Shown here: in pieces, positions 7,446 to 14,896 of the stretch
How positions within the stretch are numbered: the first letter of the stretch is position 1
Layout of the letters: every line of letters starts with the position of its first letter
IMG/VR virus record: IMGVR_UViG_3300021084_000197
Location: 1 to 37,740 of that record
Origin: a virus
Strand: one strand, 5' to 3'
DNA: 37,740 nucleotides
The notes under the pieces: model-generated
Database searches by the model: none
What the model was told of the DNA's origin: nothing
What the model saw: the letters and a program-made list of their open reading frames with translations, nothing else
Position numbers and translations under genes: made by a program

Positions 7446-8138
7446 TTATTTATAGATGCTTATTGCTTCATTAATAAAGTCATCAGGATAGTTATGTCGG
7501 AAACTTTCAAAGCATAGTAATTGGGCTTGATCAAAGGATAATGGAGTATTAACGTCTATATCCATAACTTTCATTTGTTCATATACTATTACTTTTCTAT
7601 CATTTGATATATGACTTAAATGATCCTTAACAGTAATTTTAGATTCATGGCCCATATAACTAAAAAAATAATTAATAGATTTAAGTTTATTTTCTACTAT
7701 AAAATAACTACTAGGATGAAGACTAAATTTGTACATACCCATATCTTTATGTGCTTGAATTATTTCTAACATTTGTTCTTTCCAATTAGGTAATACATCT
7801 TCATATGTTCCATTATGACTTTGTTCCCAAAAGTCTACACCTTCTATACCTAAATAAATTTTTTTCTGCTTATAATTTATATCATTAATTGTTGGTATAT
7901 GTTGAGGATACTTACTATGCATTTTTAACAACATATTAGTTTCTCTTAACCATTTTTGATTCATTAATTTTACATCCATTACTTGATTATGTCCTTTATG
8001 ATAAAATGAATCATTAAAAAACCACTGCACAAATTCAGTTTTATTTTTGTTTATTAAACTAGTATAAACTAAATTATTCCTACATTGTCCTTTACCAGGA
8101 ACATTATTATAATAATATTCGTAACCTGAATTAATCAT
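7446..8138 (-). CDS. Kinase-fold-like protein, catalytic residues degenerate
   Basis: 230 aa, paralogous to 11332-11943: both share a LRE...LLK helix (residues ~64-72), an IP/VP...D-I strand (81-88), W-K/R-EQ (119-122) and a G-x-Y/F-K...HPSSYFIV-type segment (134-148) followed by INYFF. The order resembles phosphotransferase (APH/Rio/Bud32) kinases, with the Glu of helix C and the catalytic loop, but the HxD-type catalytic residues are not recognisable. So it may be a pseudokinase-like ligand binder. The assignment is by pattern only. The start overlaps the upstream stop by 8 nt. Confidence 0.4.
   Translation of the reverse strand: MINSGYEYYYNNVPGKGQCRNNLVYTSLINKNKTEFVQWFFNDSFYHKGHNQVMDVKLMNQKWLRETNMLLKMHSKYPQHIPTINDINYKQKKIYLGIEGVDFWEQSHNGTYEDVLPNWKEQMLEIIQAHKDMGMYKFSLHPSSYFIVENKLKSINYFFSYMGHESKITVKDHLSHISNDRKVIVYEQMKVMDIDVNTPLSFDQAQLLCFESFRHNYPDDFINEAISIYK
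7447..7454 (-). promoter_or_regulatory. T4-late promoter consensus TATAAATA, 5 nt before an ATG
   Basis: On the minus strand the octamer is a perfect TATAAATA overlapping the end of the upstream gene (codons Tyr-Lys-stop). Exactly 5 nt separate it from the ATG at 7441. With T4 geometry (box at -13 to -6) transcription would begin on the A of that ATG. No Shine-Dalgarno sequence is visible. Confidence 0.45.
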
Positions 8139-8730
8139 TATATCTCCATAATCTTTGTTTATATAATTGAGATAAAAACACTGTAGGATTTAAACGCCAA
8201 ATACTTTGTGGAGTATTTCTATAATTTAAATCTTTAATATATTCTAAACAACCAGATTTTGCTAACATAGGTGCCCATATTTTATGCACTAATTTTTGTG
8301 AACCTTCTTCATTTTCATTTGTTGTTATATAAAGTTTTTTATTATCTAATGAATATCCCCCATAAGGTTTACCTTGAAGTCCTACCCATTCAATACAAGC
8401 AGGTATAAAAAATTGAGGTGTAACACTTTGATGTTCTACTATTTGCTTTTTAGTTCTTACATTATTAATTGGTAATTCATCTGTGAACACGCAAGTTCTT
8501 GCTAATATTCTATAACTATTTTCTCCCATTTCATCAAAAGAATGTGCGGCAGTAGACCCTACAATTTTATTTTTATATTGTAAAAACCAAACTTGCGATT
8601 CACGTTCTTTACTAATAGAATCTATTAATATTTTTTTTGAACTATTATTTGCGAATCCTTTTTGTTTAGCATTTTGGTAAAAGTTAGCTAAATCTAAATG
8701 TTCTTCGTAAGGTATTATTTTATAATCCAT
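8131..8730 (-). CDS. GNAT-like acetyltransferase (tentative)
   Basis: 199 aa. The VWFLQYKNKIVGSTAAHSF stretch (about 47-65) is the beta2-beta3 hairpin pattern of GNAT proteins, followed by RILARTCVF resembling the next strand. The R/Q-x-x-G-x-G/A acetyl-CoA loop is not clear, so this may be a diverged or non-catalytic fold. The C-terminal part (GSQKLVHKIWAPML, WRLNPTVFLSQLY) has no recognised motif. Divergent from the oxygenase gene at 8771, with a 40-bp shared promoter region; a GGAAA sequence precedes the start. It ends in an 8-nt overlap with the kinase-like gene. Confidence 0.4.
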   Translation of the reverse strand: MDYKIIPYEEHLDLANFYQNAKQKGFANNSSKKILIDSISKERESQVWFLQYKNKIVGSTAAHSFDEMGENSYRILARTCVFTDELPINNVRTKKQIVEHQSVTPQFFIPACIEWVGLQGKPYGGYSLDNKKLYITTNENEEGSQKLVHKIWAPMLAKSGCLEYIKDLNYRNTPQSIWRLNPTVFLSQLYKQRLWRYND

Positions 8731-8746
8731 GAATTTTTTCCGACAT

Positions 8747-8768
8747 CAATATTTAACACTAAATATTG
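8747..8768. promoter_or_regulatory. Symmetric divergent promoter/operator
   Basis: CAATATTTA (8747-8755) and TAAATATTG (8760-8768) form a perfect 9-bp inverted repeat with a 4-bp spacer (ACAC). Each arm reads as a TAAATA late-like box on one strand, facing the minus gene that starts at 8730 and the plus gene that starts at 8771. The plus box ends 5 nt before the ATG at 8771. Confidence 0.5.
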
Positions 8769-8770
8769 GC

Positions 8771-9565
8771 ATGATTAAAGGAATTGGTGGTCAACCATAT
8801 ATTACTCTTGACGAATATTTAAATATTGAAGATTTCAAAAAATTACATCCAGAAATTTGCAAAGGTTTTGCTTTAGCTAGAGACTATGCCAAAGAAGGTA
8901 CTTGGATGGAACCTGGATTTAATCTTGATGACATGAGTTACACTTTGGATTGGAAACCTATATACAAAGCATTTAAAGAGTATAAAGAATTACCAGAAGA
9001 TAATCCTATTAAAATTCATGGTAAAGAATTATTTCCAAAAGATTTTAAAGATTATAAGCAAAGAAATTTATTTACAAGATATTTAAAATCCGCATTAGGA
9101 GCCAATGATCCTTACATATATTATTTTCTTTGGGAAGAAGGTAACTGGGATATACGAGATTCTCAACGTAAAAAGACTGAGGAGTCTAAATATTTTCCTA
9201 ATGTTGTAAAATGGGTTGAAAATTTAGTCCAACAAAATATTATTAGTCATATTGGAAGAGTTATATTTTTTCATTGTGAGCATGATGGAAAAGCATTTGA
9301 ACACAGAGATATGTATGCAATACCCGGACAATCTCTAGACTATAAAGATAGTCCTAACGAATTTATTCATGTAAGAAACAATACTAAAAGAGGATTCTAT
9401 CTTTGGGATCCTGAAAAAAGAAGTAAAACATATATTAATTCAAATTCATCTTGGTGGAATGATCAAGATTGGCACGGTGGTGAAACTAGTAAAGAACAAG
9501 AATATGGACTACGAATTGATTGTAAATTTACTGATGAATTTAAAAAGAAACTTAATTTAAATTAA
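8771..9565 (+). CDS. 2OG-Fe(II) oxygenase-like protein
   Basis: I take the ATG at 8771 (MIKGIGG) over the in-frame ATG at 8729, which would overlap the divergent gene and lie upstream of the promoter. The 264-aa product has a candidate iron triad: H178-x-D180 in FEHRDMY and H235 in DWHGG, with R248 (GLRID) in the 2-oxoglutarate-binding position, as in cupin-fold dioxygenases. The substrate is unknown; 2OG oxygenases are abundant in marine T4-like phages. The ATG has no Shine-Dalgarno and sits 5 nt after TAAATA, suggesting a leaderless late message. Its 3' end overlaps the convergent 9552-10235 gene by 14 nt. Confidence 0.65.
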   Translation: MIKGIGGQPYITLDEYLNIEDFKKLHPEICKGFALARDYAKEGTWMEPGFNLDDMSYTLDWKPIYKAFKEYKELPEDNPIKIHGKELFPKDFKDYKQRNLFTRYLKSALGANDPYIYYFLWEEGNWDIRDSQRKKTEESKYFPNVVKWVENLVQQNIISHIGRVIFFHCEHDGKAFEHRDMYAIPGQSLDYKDSPNEFIHVRNNTKRGFYLWDPEKRSKTYINSNSSWWNDQDWHGGETSKEQEYGLRIDCKFTDEFKKKLNLN

Positions 9566-10235
9566 ATTCTTTCTTCAAAATTTCGAAAAGCATTAAAACT
9601 CTATAAGAACTTGGCACAGATCCTTCTAAATAAGTATGACCTAATCCTTTGTACCATGTTTCATAAGTCGTTACTGGATCAAATGATATAACGTGTCCAT
9701 GATTAAATTCTATTGCTTTTTTACCTATTCTAATTCCACATTTAATAACGTCTTCAGATGGAATGCTTATACTCATTAACATAGTAAAACAAGGACCTTG
9801 TTTAAATTTATTTTCATGATGTGCAACAGTACGTGGAAGAACTGTTCCGTCAGGTGGTAACCCTTCCAATGTTATTTTATATAATCCTTTAAGATTTTTT
9901 ACTGCATAGTCTATACTTTCTTTAAAAATATCACTTTCAGTATATCCTTTTTGCATTTCTCCATTCAAATAAAAATCTTTATAACAAGTATCATCTATAT
10001 CTGTCTTTTCTAAATAATCTTCTAATACGAAAGGAGCTGGATTTCTAGTTGATCCTACTTTTTCTGCTTCTGTTTTTCCTACTCCTTCTTTTATAGGAGG
10101 TCTAGTTAACTTATCCCAAGAACCAGTTGTAGTATTGGAACCAGTTGTAAAAGCATTATGGTATTCTAATATTACTTGCCTTTGAAAGTTTTTTAATTCC
10201 GCCCAGGAATTATATTTTGTAGAATCTATAAACAT
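9552..10235 (-). CDS. Asp/Asn hydroxylase-like cupin protein, possibly altered metal site
   Basis: 227 aa. The second half follows the aspartyl/asparaginyl beta-hydroxylase pattern: AHHENKF (H139-x-E141), TMLMSISIP, IKCGIRIGKKAIEFNHGHVISFDP and a final YRVLMLFEI strand. The usual distal His after FDxxxxH appears as Tyr (near 191, TYETW), so the iron site may be incomplete or re-arranged. It has a good AAGGA site and starts in a TAATG overlap with the mini-SDR gene. Role inferred only from fold; hydroxylation of a protein or small molecule is possible. Confidence 0.5.
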   Translation of the reverse strand: MFIDSTKYNSWAELKNFQRQVILEYHNAFTTGSNTTTGSWDKLTRPPIKEGVGKTEAEKVGSTRNPAPFVLEDYLEKTDIDDTCYKDFYLNGEMQKGYTESDIFKESIDYAVKNLKGLYKITLEGLPPDGTVLPRTVAHHENKFKQGPCFTMLMSISIPSEDVIKCGIRIGKKAIEFNHGHVISFDPVTTYETWYKGLGHTYLEGSVPSSYRVLMLFEILKKEFNLN

Positions 10236-10789
10236 TATATCCTTCTTGCATCTATTGAACTTACGTACATTTTTTCATTAACTATAAAATCAAATATTCT
10301 TATAATATCATCTGCATTACAACTAGGCTCCCCTGCTCTGGCTCCTGATTTTTCTCCGTAATTAAGAATACGAATTAAAATACTCTTAGGTTGTTCTCCA
10401 AACACATCTTCTATACATAAACGATTATGAATAGCTTCTAAATGCTGTTTATCTTTAAAGTATTGCATATTACCATTTATTTCTTTAAGAATTTTTTCAT
10501 CTAATTTAGTACCTAAGGTACCAAACGAAATAATATTTCCACTTTTATTTACTTTTTTCCATTTATCATGGATTAAAAGAAGAAGTTGACTTTGAATACT
10601 ATTAATAGATGCAAGATTAATAAAATGATCCGCATCTACACTTAATTCTACAACTTTTTTAAGTGTATCGAACTCTGTTAAATCAAAACCAGTTTGTCTA
10701 GACACTCCTGTCACATCATGATCCTTTAATAGGTGTTTATATAAAACAGATCCTATTGGTGATGTATGCCCTGTCATTATAAATTTCAT
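10235..10789 (-). CDS. Mini SDR-like (Rossmann) protein, 184 aa
   Basis: I take the ATG at 10789 (MKFIMTGHTSPIG), which aligns with the start of the 5830 paralogue and follows GGGGAT; an in-frame ATG at 10804 would overlap the previous gene. TGHTSPIG is the TGxxxGxG cofactor motif, INLAS replaces NNAG, ISFGT holds the Ser strand and YFKDK fits YxxxK. Shorter than standard SDRs, with an extra C-terminal helix/strand pair. It follows the 10791-11339 oxygenase gene by 1 nt, suggesting the two act together, for example oxidising or reducing the hydroxylated product. Confidence 0.65.
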   Translation of the reverse strand: MKFIMTGHTSPIGSVLYKHLLKDHDVTGVSRQTGFDLTEFDTLKKVVELSVDADHFINLASINSIQSQLLLLIHDKWKKVNKSGNIISFGTLGTKLDEKILKEINGNMQYFKDKQHLEAIHNRLCIEDVFGEQPKSILIRILNYGEKSGARAGEPSCNADDIIRIFDFIVNEKMYVSSIDARRI

Positions 10790-10790
10790 T

Positions 10791-11339
10791 TTATCCCCAA
10801 ACATTAAAAATATACTTTGAAACTAATCCACAATTAGCACCGGCGTGCCATGATTTTCTGCTAGGCCATTTATAAACACTGCCTTGTTCTTGCTTATATA
10901 AACAATGTTCATCCACAATTAAAATATGTCCGTCACTAGGTGGACTAATATGGCAATGATACCTATCAAATTCTTTTGTTTCATTTAAAGTTTTTTCATC
11001 ATCAGTTATATCCCAATGCCATGGAGCAACGTCTCCCGGTTTAACCATGCTTATCCATGCATTAGTATACTTTTCCATTCCTACAAAGTCAATAAACTTT
11101 TCAACTACGTTTTTATCAAAATTGACTTCGGGCAAATACATATCCCAACTAGCATTGCCACCTTCATGCTTCATTTTATATCCGGCATCTCTTAATTGCC
11201 CTGCAACTTTTTCTACACCAGGAACTTCATGTCCTACATCATGTCTAGGACCTACATAAGCAGGTGTTTGATCTTTAAGTCCGGCAATTAATTTATTCCA
11301 ATCAATTATATCATTACAATTTCCAACAAATTTAAGCAT
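10791..11339 (-). CDS. 2OG-Fe(II) oxygenase (Asp/Asn hydroxylase-like)
   Basis: 182 aa with the clearest cupin triad in this group: PWHWD gives H108-x-D110, WHAGANCG gives H165, and K175 in SKYIF could bind 2-oxoglutarate. The segment between (HCHISPPSDGHILIV) forms the expected strands. This matches small Asp/Asn beta-hydroxylase-like dioxygenases. Overlaps the upstream kinase-like gene by 8 nt and is followed 1 nt later by the mini-SDR, so these three are a coupled unit. Substrate unknown. Confidence 0.75.
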   Translation of the reverse strand: MLKFVGNCNDIIDWNKLIAGLKDQTPAYVGPRHDVGHEVPGVEKVAGQLRDAGYKMKHEGGNASWDMYLPEVNFDKNVVEKFIDFVGMEKYTNAWISMVKPGDVAPWHWDITDDEKTLNETKEFDRYHCHISPPSDGHILIVDEHCLYKQEQGSVYKWPSRKSWHAGANCGLVSKYIFNVWG

Positions 11340-11943
11340 TTAAAAAATCCCCCGGCCATTTAGCATAATTTGATTGAATAGTAATTGCATATAGTTTATG
11401 TGTATCACAATCATCACCAATTATTGAATCTGTAAATCTTTTATGTGGTTTATCCATCATAAGAGGTTTTAAATATTGTGTATTAATCCATTTTGAATCT
11501 ATATCTGTACAACCATACATATCCATAATATGAATTTGTCTATCATCATTAACATAGCAAGTATGTGGATAAAAATTTATTTTAAAAATACCTTCATTTT
11601 CTAAATCTGTTTTAATTTCTTTAATTTGTTCACGCCAATCGCCTGTAGATAATAATTTATTATCATACCATCTAAAAAATATTTGTCTATCATCATATGC
11701 AATATCAATCACTTCAGGTACATAAGATTTGCCTCTTAATTTTAATAAAAATTTAATTTCTCGTAAAAACCAATATTCTCTTAAATCATTATTTAAAAAT
11801 TTATTTTCAAAGTAAGTACTAGGGTTCCAATTCATGCAAAATACTTTTTTATCTTTGCTTATAAGAGGTTCATAAAGAACATTGGCAACTGCATTTACTG
11901 GTTTATAAAAGTGATCCCACTCTTTGTCTTTCATTTTAATCAT
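11332..11943 (-). CDS. Kinase-fold-like protein, paralogue of 7446-8138
   Basis: 203 aa. FLREIKFLLKL (59-69) looks like a kinase helix C with its Glu, VPEVIDIAYDD (75-85) like beta4-beta5, WREQ (103-106) a shared motif, and KINFYPHTCYV (121-131) occupies the catalytic-loop position, followed by IHIMDMYG (137-144), which resembles a metal-binding D-x-G strand. The catalytic Asp of HxD is replaced (KIN), so phosphotransfer is doubtful. It overlaps the oxygenase genes on both sides by 8 nt. The other paralogue also lies beside a presumptive modification enzyme. Confidence 0.4.
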   Translation of the reverse strand: MIKMKDKEWDHFYKPVNAVANVLYEPLISKDKKVFCMNWNPSTYFENKFLNNDLREYWFLREIKFLLKLRGKSYVPEVIDIAYDDRQIFFRWYDNKLLSTGDWREQIKEIKTDLENEGIFKINFYPHTCYVNDDRQIHIMDMYGCTDIDSKWINTQYLKPLMMDKPHKRFTDSIIGDDCDTHKLYAITIQSNYAKWPGDFLNA

Positions 11944-12610
11944 AATCTATAAGCACTCCGAATCCACAAGTTTCTTTTAATTTTAATACTTCTTGTACAA
12001 ATTCATATTCTACTTCAAACTTAATAGACGTTTCACTAATTTTTTGAAAATTAGTCATTATTCCTAACTTATTAAATTTGTTTAATAAACAAGAAAAGCT
12101 ACGATCAAAAAGGTATCTTAAATTATAAGGTGTAGGTTGAAGAGCCATACAAGTTATTACTGCAGGTTCTTGTAAATCCATTCTGCTTAAAAGTTTTCTA
12201 ATAACTAATTGATACCTATTTTTATATCCATAATTACTTGCAGTATGTAATCTACCTGCGTCCATTCCATATACAGTATCGTCTGCATGACAAGGAAAAG
12301 TTTTTGCCCAAATTATATCTGTTAAAAAACTATGTTCTGAATCTAATGTTAAATGAAAACGATCATCTATATCAGCATGAGCAGAATAACACTCACCTGG
12401 TTTCATTACATTTACTCTTGCTTCTCCTACTTTTCCTATTTTAGATAATAATTCTTCTAAACTAGTTCCTTTGTATTCAGGAAGTAACTCCCATTCATCA
12501 TAAAAGAAATCACCTGTTTGTTTATTCAAAATGTTTTTACCGGGACCTAAATGTTTTACCAAATTATATATTTCTTTAGAGGAATGTGTTATACCAATCT
12601 TTGTAAGCAT
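11936..12610 (-). CDS. 2OG-Fe(II) oxygenase-like protein with C-terminal extension
   Basis: 224 aa. SAHADIDD gives H78-x-D80, GRLHTASNYG gives H122, and R132 (KNRYQL) fits the 2-oxoglutarate-binding Arg, an Asp/Asn hydroxylase-like pattern. The C-terminal ~80 residues (MALQPTPYNLRYLF onward, ending LKLKETCGFGVLIDYD) are an extra alpha/beta domain not usual in the small members. The ATG lacks a Shine-Dalgarno and lies 5 nt after TAAATA (12616-12621, minus), the same geometry as at 8771 and 7441. It heads a coupled minus-strand run ending at 9552. Confidence 0.65.
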   Translation of the reverse strand: MLTKIGITHSSKEIYNLVKHLGPGKNILNKQTGDFFYDEWELLPEYKGTSLEELLSKIGKVGEARVNVMKPGECYSAHADIDDRFHLTLDSEHSFLTDIIWAKTFPCHADDTVYGMDAGRLHTASNYGYKNRYQLVIRKLLSRMDLQEPAVITCMALQPTPYNLRYLFDRSFSCLLNKFNKLGIMTNFQKISETSIKFEVEYEFVQEVLKLKETCGFGVLIDYD

Positions 12611-12612
12611 AC

Positions 12613-12662
12613 CAATATTTACCGTGAAAAATAATATGGATATTCGATTACGATAAGTATTA
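12613..12662. promoter_or_regulatory. Divergent promoter region between oxygenase and PP-loop genes
   Basis: On the minus strand TAAATATTGGT (12611-12621) abuts the ATG at 12610, nearly identical to the sequence before the plus-strand ATG at 8771 (TAAATATTGGC). On the plus strand a weaker TAAGTATTA (12654-12662) lies just before the ATG at 12667. Neither gene has a clear Shine-Dalgarno. Confidence 0.4.
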
Positions 12663-12666
12663 ATTG

Positions 12667-13485
12667 ATGCCTATGAGAAAACGAATAAAAAATCTTTACG
12701 AAAATAGTACCTATAAAAACATAATTCATAATGTTGCTGATGTATATTTCCCTTTGGATCCAAAATGGAAAAACATAGGAATAAGCCTTAGTGGCGGATG
12801 TGATAGTGCTTTATTGGCATATATCATATGCGATATAATTAAACAAAAAAAACTTTATACCAAAATACATATAATCTATAATGTTAGATTATGGAAAACA
12901 CGTCCTTGGCAACAATATGTTTTTAAACAAGTGTTTTCTTGGTTTAAAGAAATGTTTAAAGATTTATGGTTTGTAGAACATACAAATTTTATTGCACCCG
13001 ATTTAGAATGGGGTTCTAAAGGTCCAAATATTATAGACGAATATGGCAAATTAAAAAGCGGTAATCAAATTGAATTAAGATCACACGCAGAATATATAGG
13101 CTACAAGTATGAATTAGATGCTTGGTATTGTGGACTTACTAAAAACCCTGAAACAAAATTCGATGACCGATTAATAGAAAGAGATAGTATATTAACAAAT
13201 GATACTGTTGAAAATCTACATCGATTGATAAAGCCTCACATGAATGGCGTGGCTTGTCATCCTTTTACCTTCGTACAAAAAAATTGGATAGTATCTCAAT
13301 ATAAGAGATTAGGCATCATGAATCTATTCAATCTTACTAGAAGTTGCGAAGGTGATAAGGAAACTTATCCTGAAATATTTGAAAACTTAGATTATAAAAC
13401 ATATGTTCCAGGTAAAGATGTTCCAGTATGTGGTAAATGTTTTTGGTGTAAAGAAAGACAATGGGGTATAGATAACAGTGACTGA
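12667..13485 (+). CDS. PP-loop ATP pyrophosphatase, QueC-like
   Basis: The start is ATG 12667, or 12673 two codons later; no ribosome binding site distinguishes them. The ~272-aa product has the PP-loop SGGCDSA at residues 42-48 (AMP-forming ATP activation) and near the C-terminus RSCEGD followed by PVCGKCFWCKER, the C...CGxCxxC(K/R)xR zinc-binding pattern of QueC (preQ0 synthase). It is longer than QueC and has extra aromatic-rich segments between. No other 7-deazaguanine gene is seen here, so a related amide/nitrile or thiolation-like activation of another substrate is equally possible. It overlaps the radical-SAM gene by 8 nt (GTGACTGA), so the two are coupled. Confidence 0.7.
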   Translation: MPMRKRIKNLYENSTYKNIIHNVADVYFPLDPKWKNIGISLSGGCDSALLAYIICDIIKQKKLYTKIHIIYNVRLWKTRPWQQYVFKQVFSWFKEMFKDLWFVEHTNFIAPDLEWGSKGPNIIDEYGKLKSGNQIELRSHAEYIGYKYELDAWYCGLTKNPETKFDDRLIERDSILTNDTVENLHRLIKPHMNGVACHPFTFVQKNWIVSQYKRLGIMNLFNLTRSCEGDKETYPEIFENLDYKTYVPGKDVPVCGKCFWCKERQWGIDNSD

Positions 13486-14896
13486 AAGTAATGAATATTG
13501 GTTAAATCCTAAAGATTCTAAATTAGGTAAATGGCAAAGGGAAATAGAATCCGTTAGTGGTTCTTGTACCTTTTGTGTATTGCCTTGGATACACTTTGCC
13601 ACACGCCCTAATGGAGATATGCGTTTATGTTGTAGTGCAAATGCCAGTGGAGCAGGTAAAGACCATAAAGTAGGCCTTGTTAAAAAAGAAGACGGCACAC
13701 CTGCAAACTTTGGAAAAGATGCTCCTATGGAAGCATGGAATAATGAATATATGAAGTCAGTTCGTAAAACTATGTTAGCTGGAAAAATACCTGCTAGTTG
13801 TACTAAATGTTTTAACGAAGAAAAAGTAGGAGTAGTTAGTAAACGTATTTGGGAAACTGGTACATGGCACAAAGATGGTATAGATATTCCTGAATTAATT
13901 AAACAAACACAAGAAGATGGAACTGTACCTGAAACATTAAGATATTTAGATTTAAGATTAGGCCATACTTGTAATATTAAGTGTGTTATGTGTTCACCAC
14001 ATGACAGTTCTAAATGGGTTGCAGATTGGCAACGACTTATGCCTCAACTAACAATACCTACAGTTAGAAAACAAATGTCTTGGGGTAAACAAGAATTTAA
14101 TAACAAGTGGCACGAAAAAGATACATTTTGGGCAGAAATGAATAAACAAATTCCTAATTTAAAACAAGTTTATTTTGCTGGTGGCGAACCTTTAATGATT
14201 AGAGAACATAAAACATTTATTGAAGAAATTGTACGACAAGGATATCAAGATAAAATCTTATTAAGATATAATTCAAATGGTATATTAGTAGACGAAGATT
14301 TAATTGAGTTATGGAGCAAGTTTAAGAAAGTTAAATTTGCAATTAGCATGGACGCTTGTCATGAACGAGATGAATATATACGTTTTCCAACTAACTGGGA
14401 TACCGTAGAAAAGAATCTTCGTATGTTAGACGACACTCCCGACAATATACAAACAAGTTTAGCAACTGCTATACAAATTTTTAATGTAAAACACTTACCT
14501 GACTTTATGAAATGGAAAGTAGAATCTAAATTTAAAAAACTTAATTTAGGAACTGTACCCGGTGGTACACAAATGGGAGGTGGATTAGTTAATATGCACT
14601 TGCTTTACATACCTACATTTTTAAGTATTCAAATATTACCTAAAGAGGATAAACAAGAAGTTCGTGAACGTTATACAGAATTTAAAGAATGGTTATGGAA
14701 AAACTACAGACAAGATGATGAATATTGGAAACACAATCCTTATGGCTGGAAACGTTGGGAGGCTGTAATGGATCATATGGATGAAAAAGATAATAGTCAT
14801 CTACTTCCAGGATTTAAAGAATACGTTACTAAACTAGATGGTATAAGAAAATTATCTGCTAAATCCACTTTTCCTGAGTTATCACATCTTTTATAA
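13478..14896 (+). CDS. Twitch-type radical SAM protein (472 aa)
   Basis: Starts with GTG in an 8-nt overlap with the PP-loop gene. An N-terminal Cys-rich domain comes first: CTFC (30-33), RLCC (51-52) and SCTKC (108-111), resembling a SPASM/twitch auxiliary-cluster module placed before the barrel. The radical-SAM motif CNIKCVMC follows (C165, C169, C172), then FAGGEPLM (the GGEP SAM-binding motif). This order matches the twitch-domain radical-SAM family seen in marine phages and bacteria. It is a paralogue of 17390-18655. Its 3' end overlaps the convergent SGNH gene by 38 nt. Reaction unknown. Confidence 0.88.
   Translation: MTESNEYWLNPKDSKLGKWQREIESVSGSCTFCVLPWIHFATRPNGDMRLCCSANASGAGKDHKVGLVKKEDGTPANFGKDAPMEAWNNEYMKSVRKTMLAGKIPASCTKCFNEEKVGVVSKRIWETGTWHKDGIDIPELIKQTQEDGTVPETLRYLDLRLGHTCNIKCVMCSPHDSSKWVADWQRLMPQLTIPTVRKQMSWGKQEFNNKWHEKDTFWAEMNKQIPNLKQVYFAGGEPLMIREHKTFIEEIVRQGYQDKILLRYNSNGILVDEDLIELWSKFKKVKFAISMDACHERDEYIRFPTNWDTVEKNLRMLDDTPDNIQTSLATAIQIFNVKHLPDFMKWKVESKFKKLNLGTVPGGTQMGGGLVNMHLLYIPTFLSIQILPKEDKQEVRERYTEFKEWLWKNYRQDDEYWKHNPYGWKRWEAVMDHMDEKDNSHLLPGFKEYVTKLDGIRKLSAKSTFPELSHLL

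Noticed and set aside
13387-13872. 161-aa open frame on the minus strand
   Set aside because: Antisense to the PP-loop and twitch radical-SAM genes whose active-site motifs are intact; no motif in the shadow.
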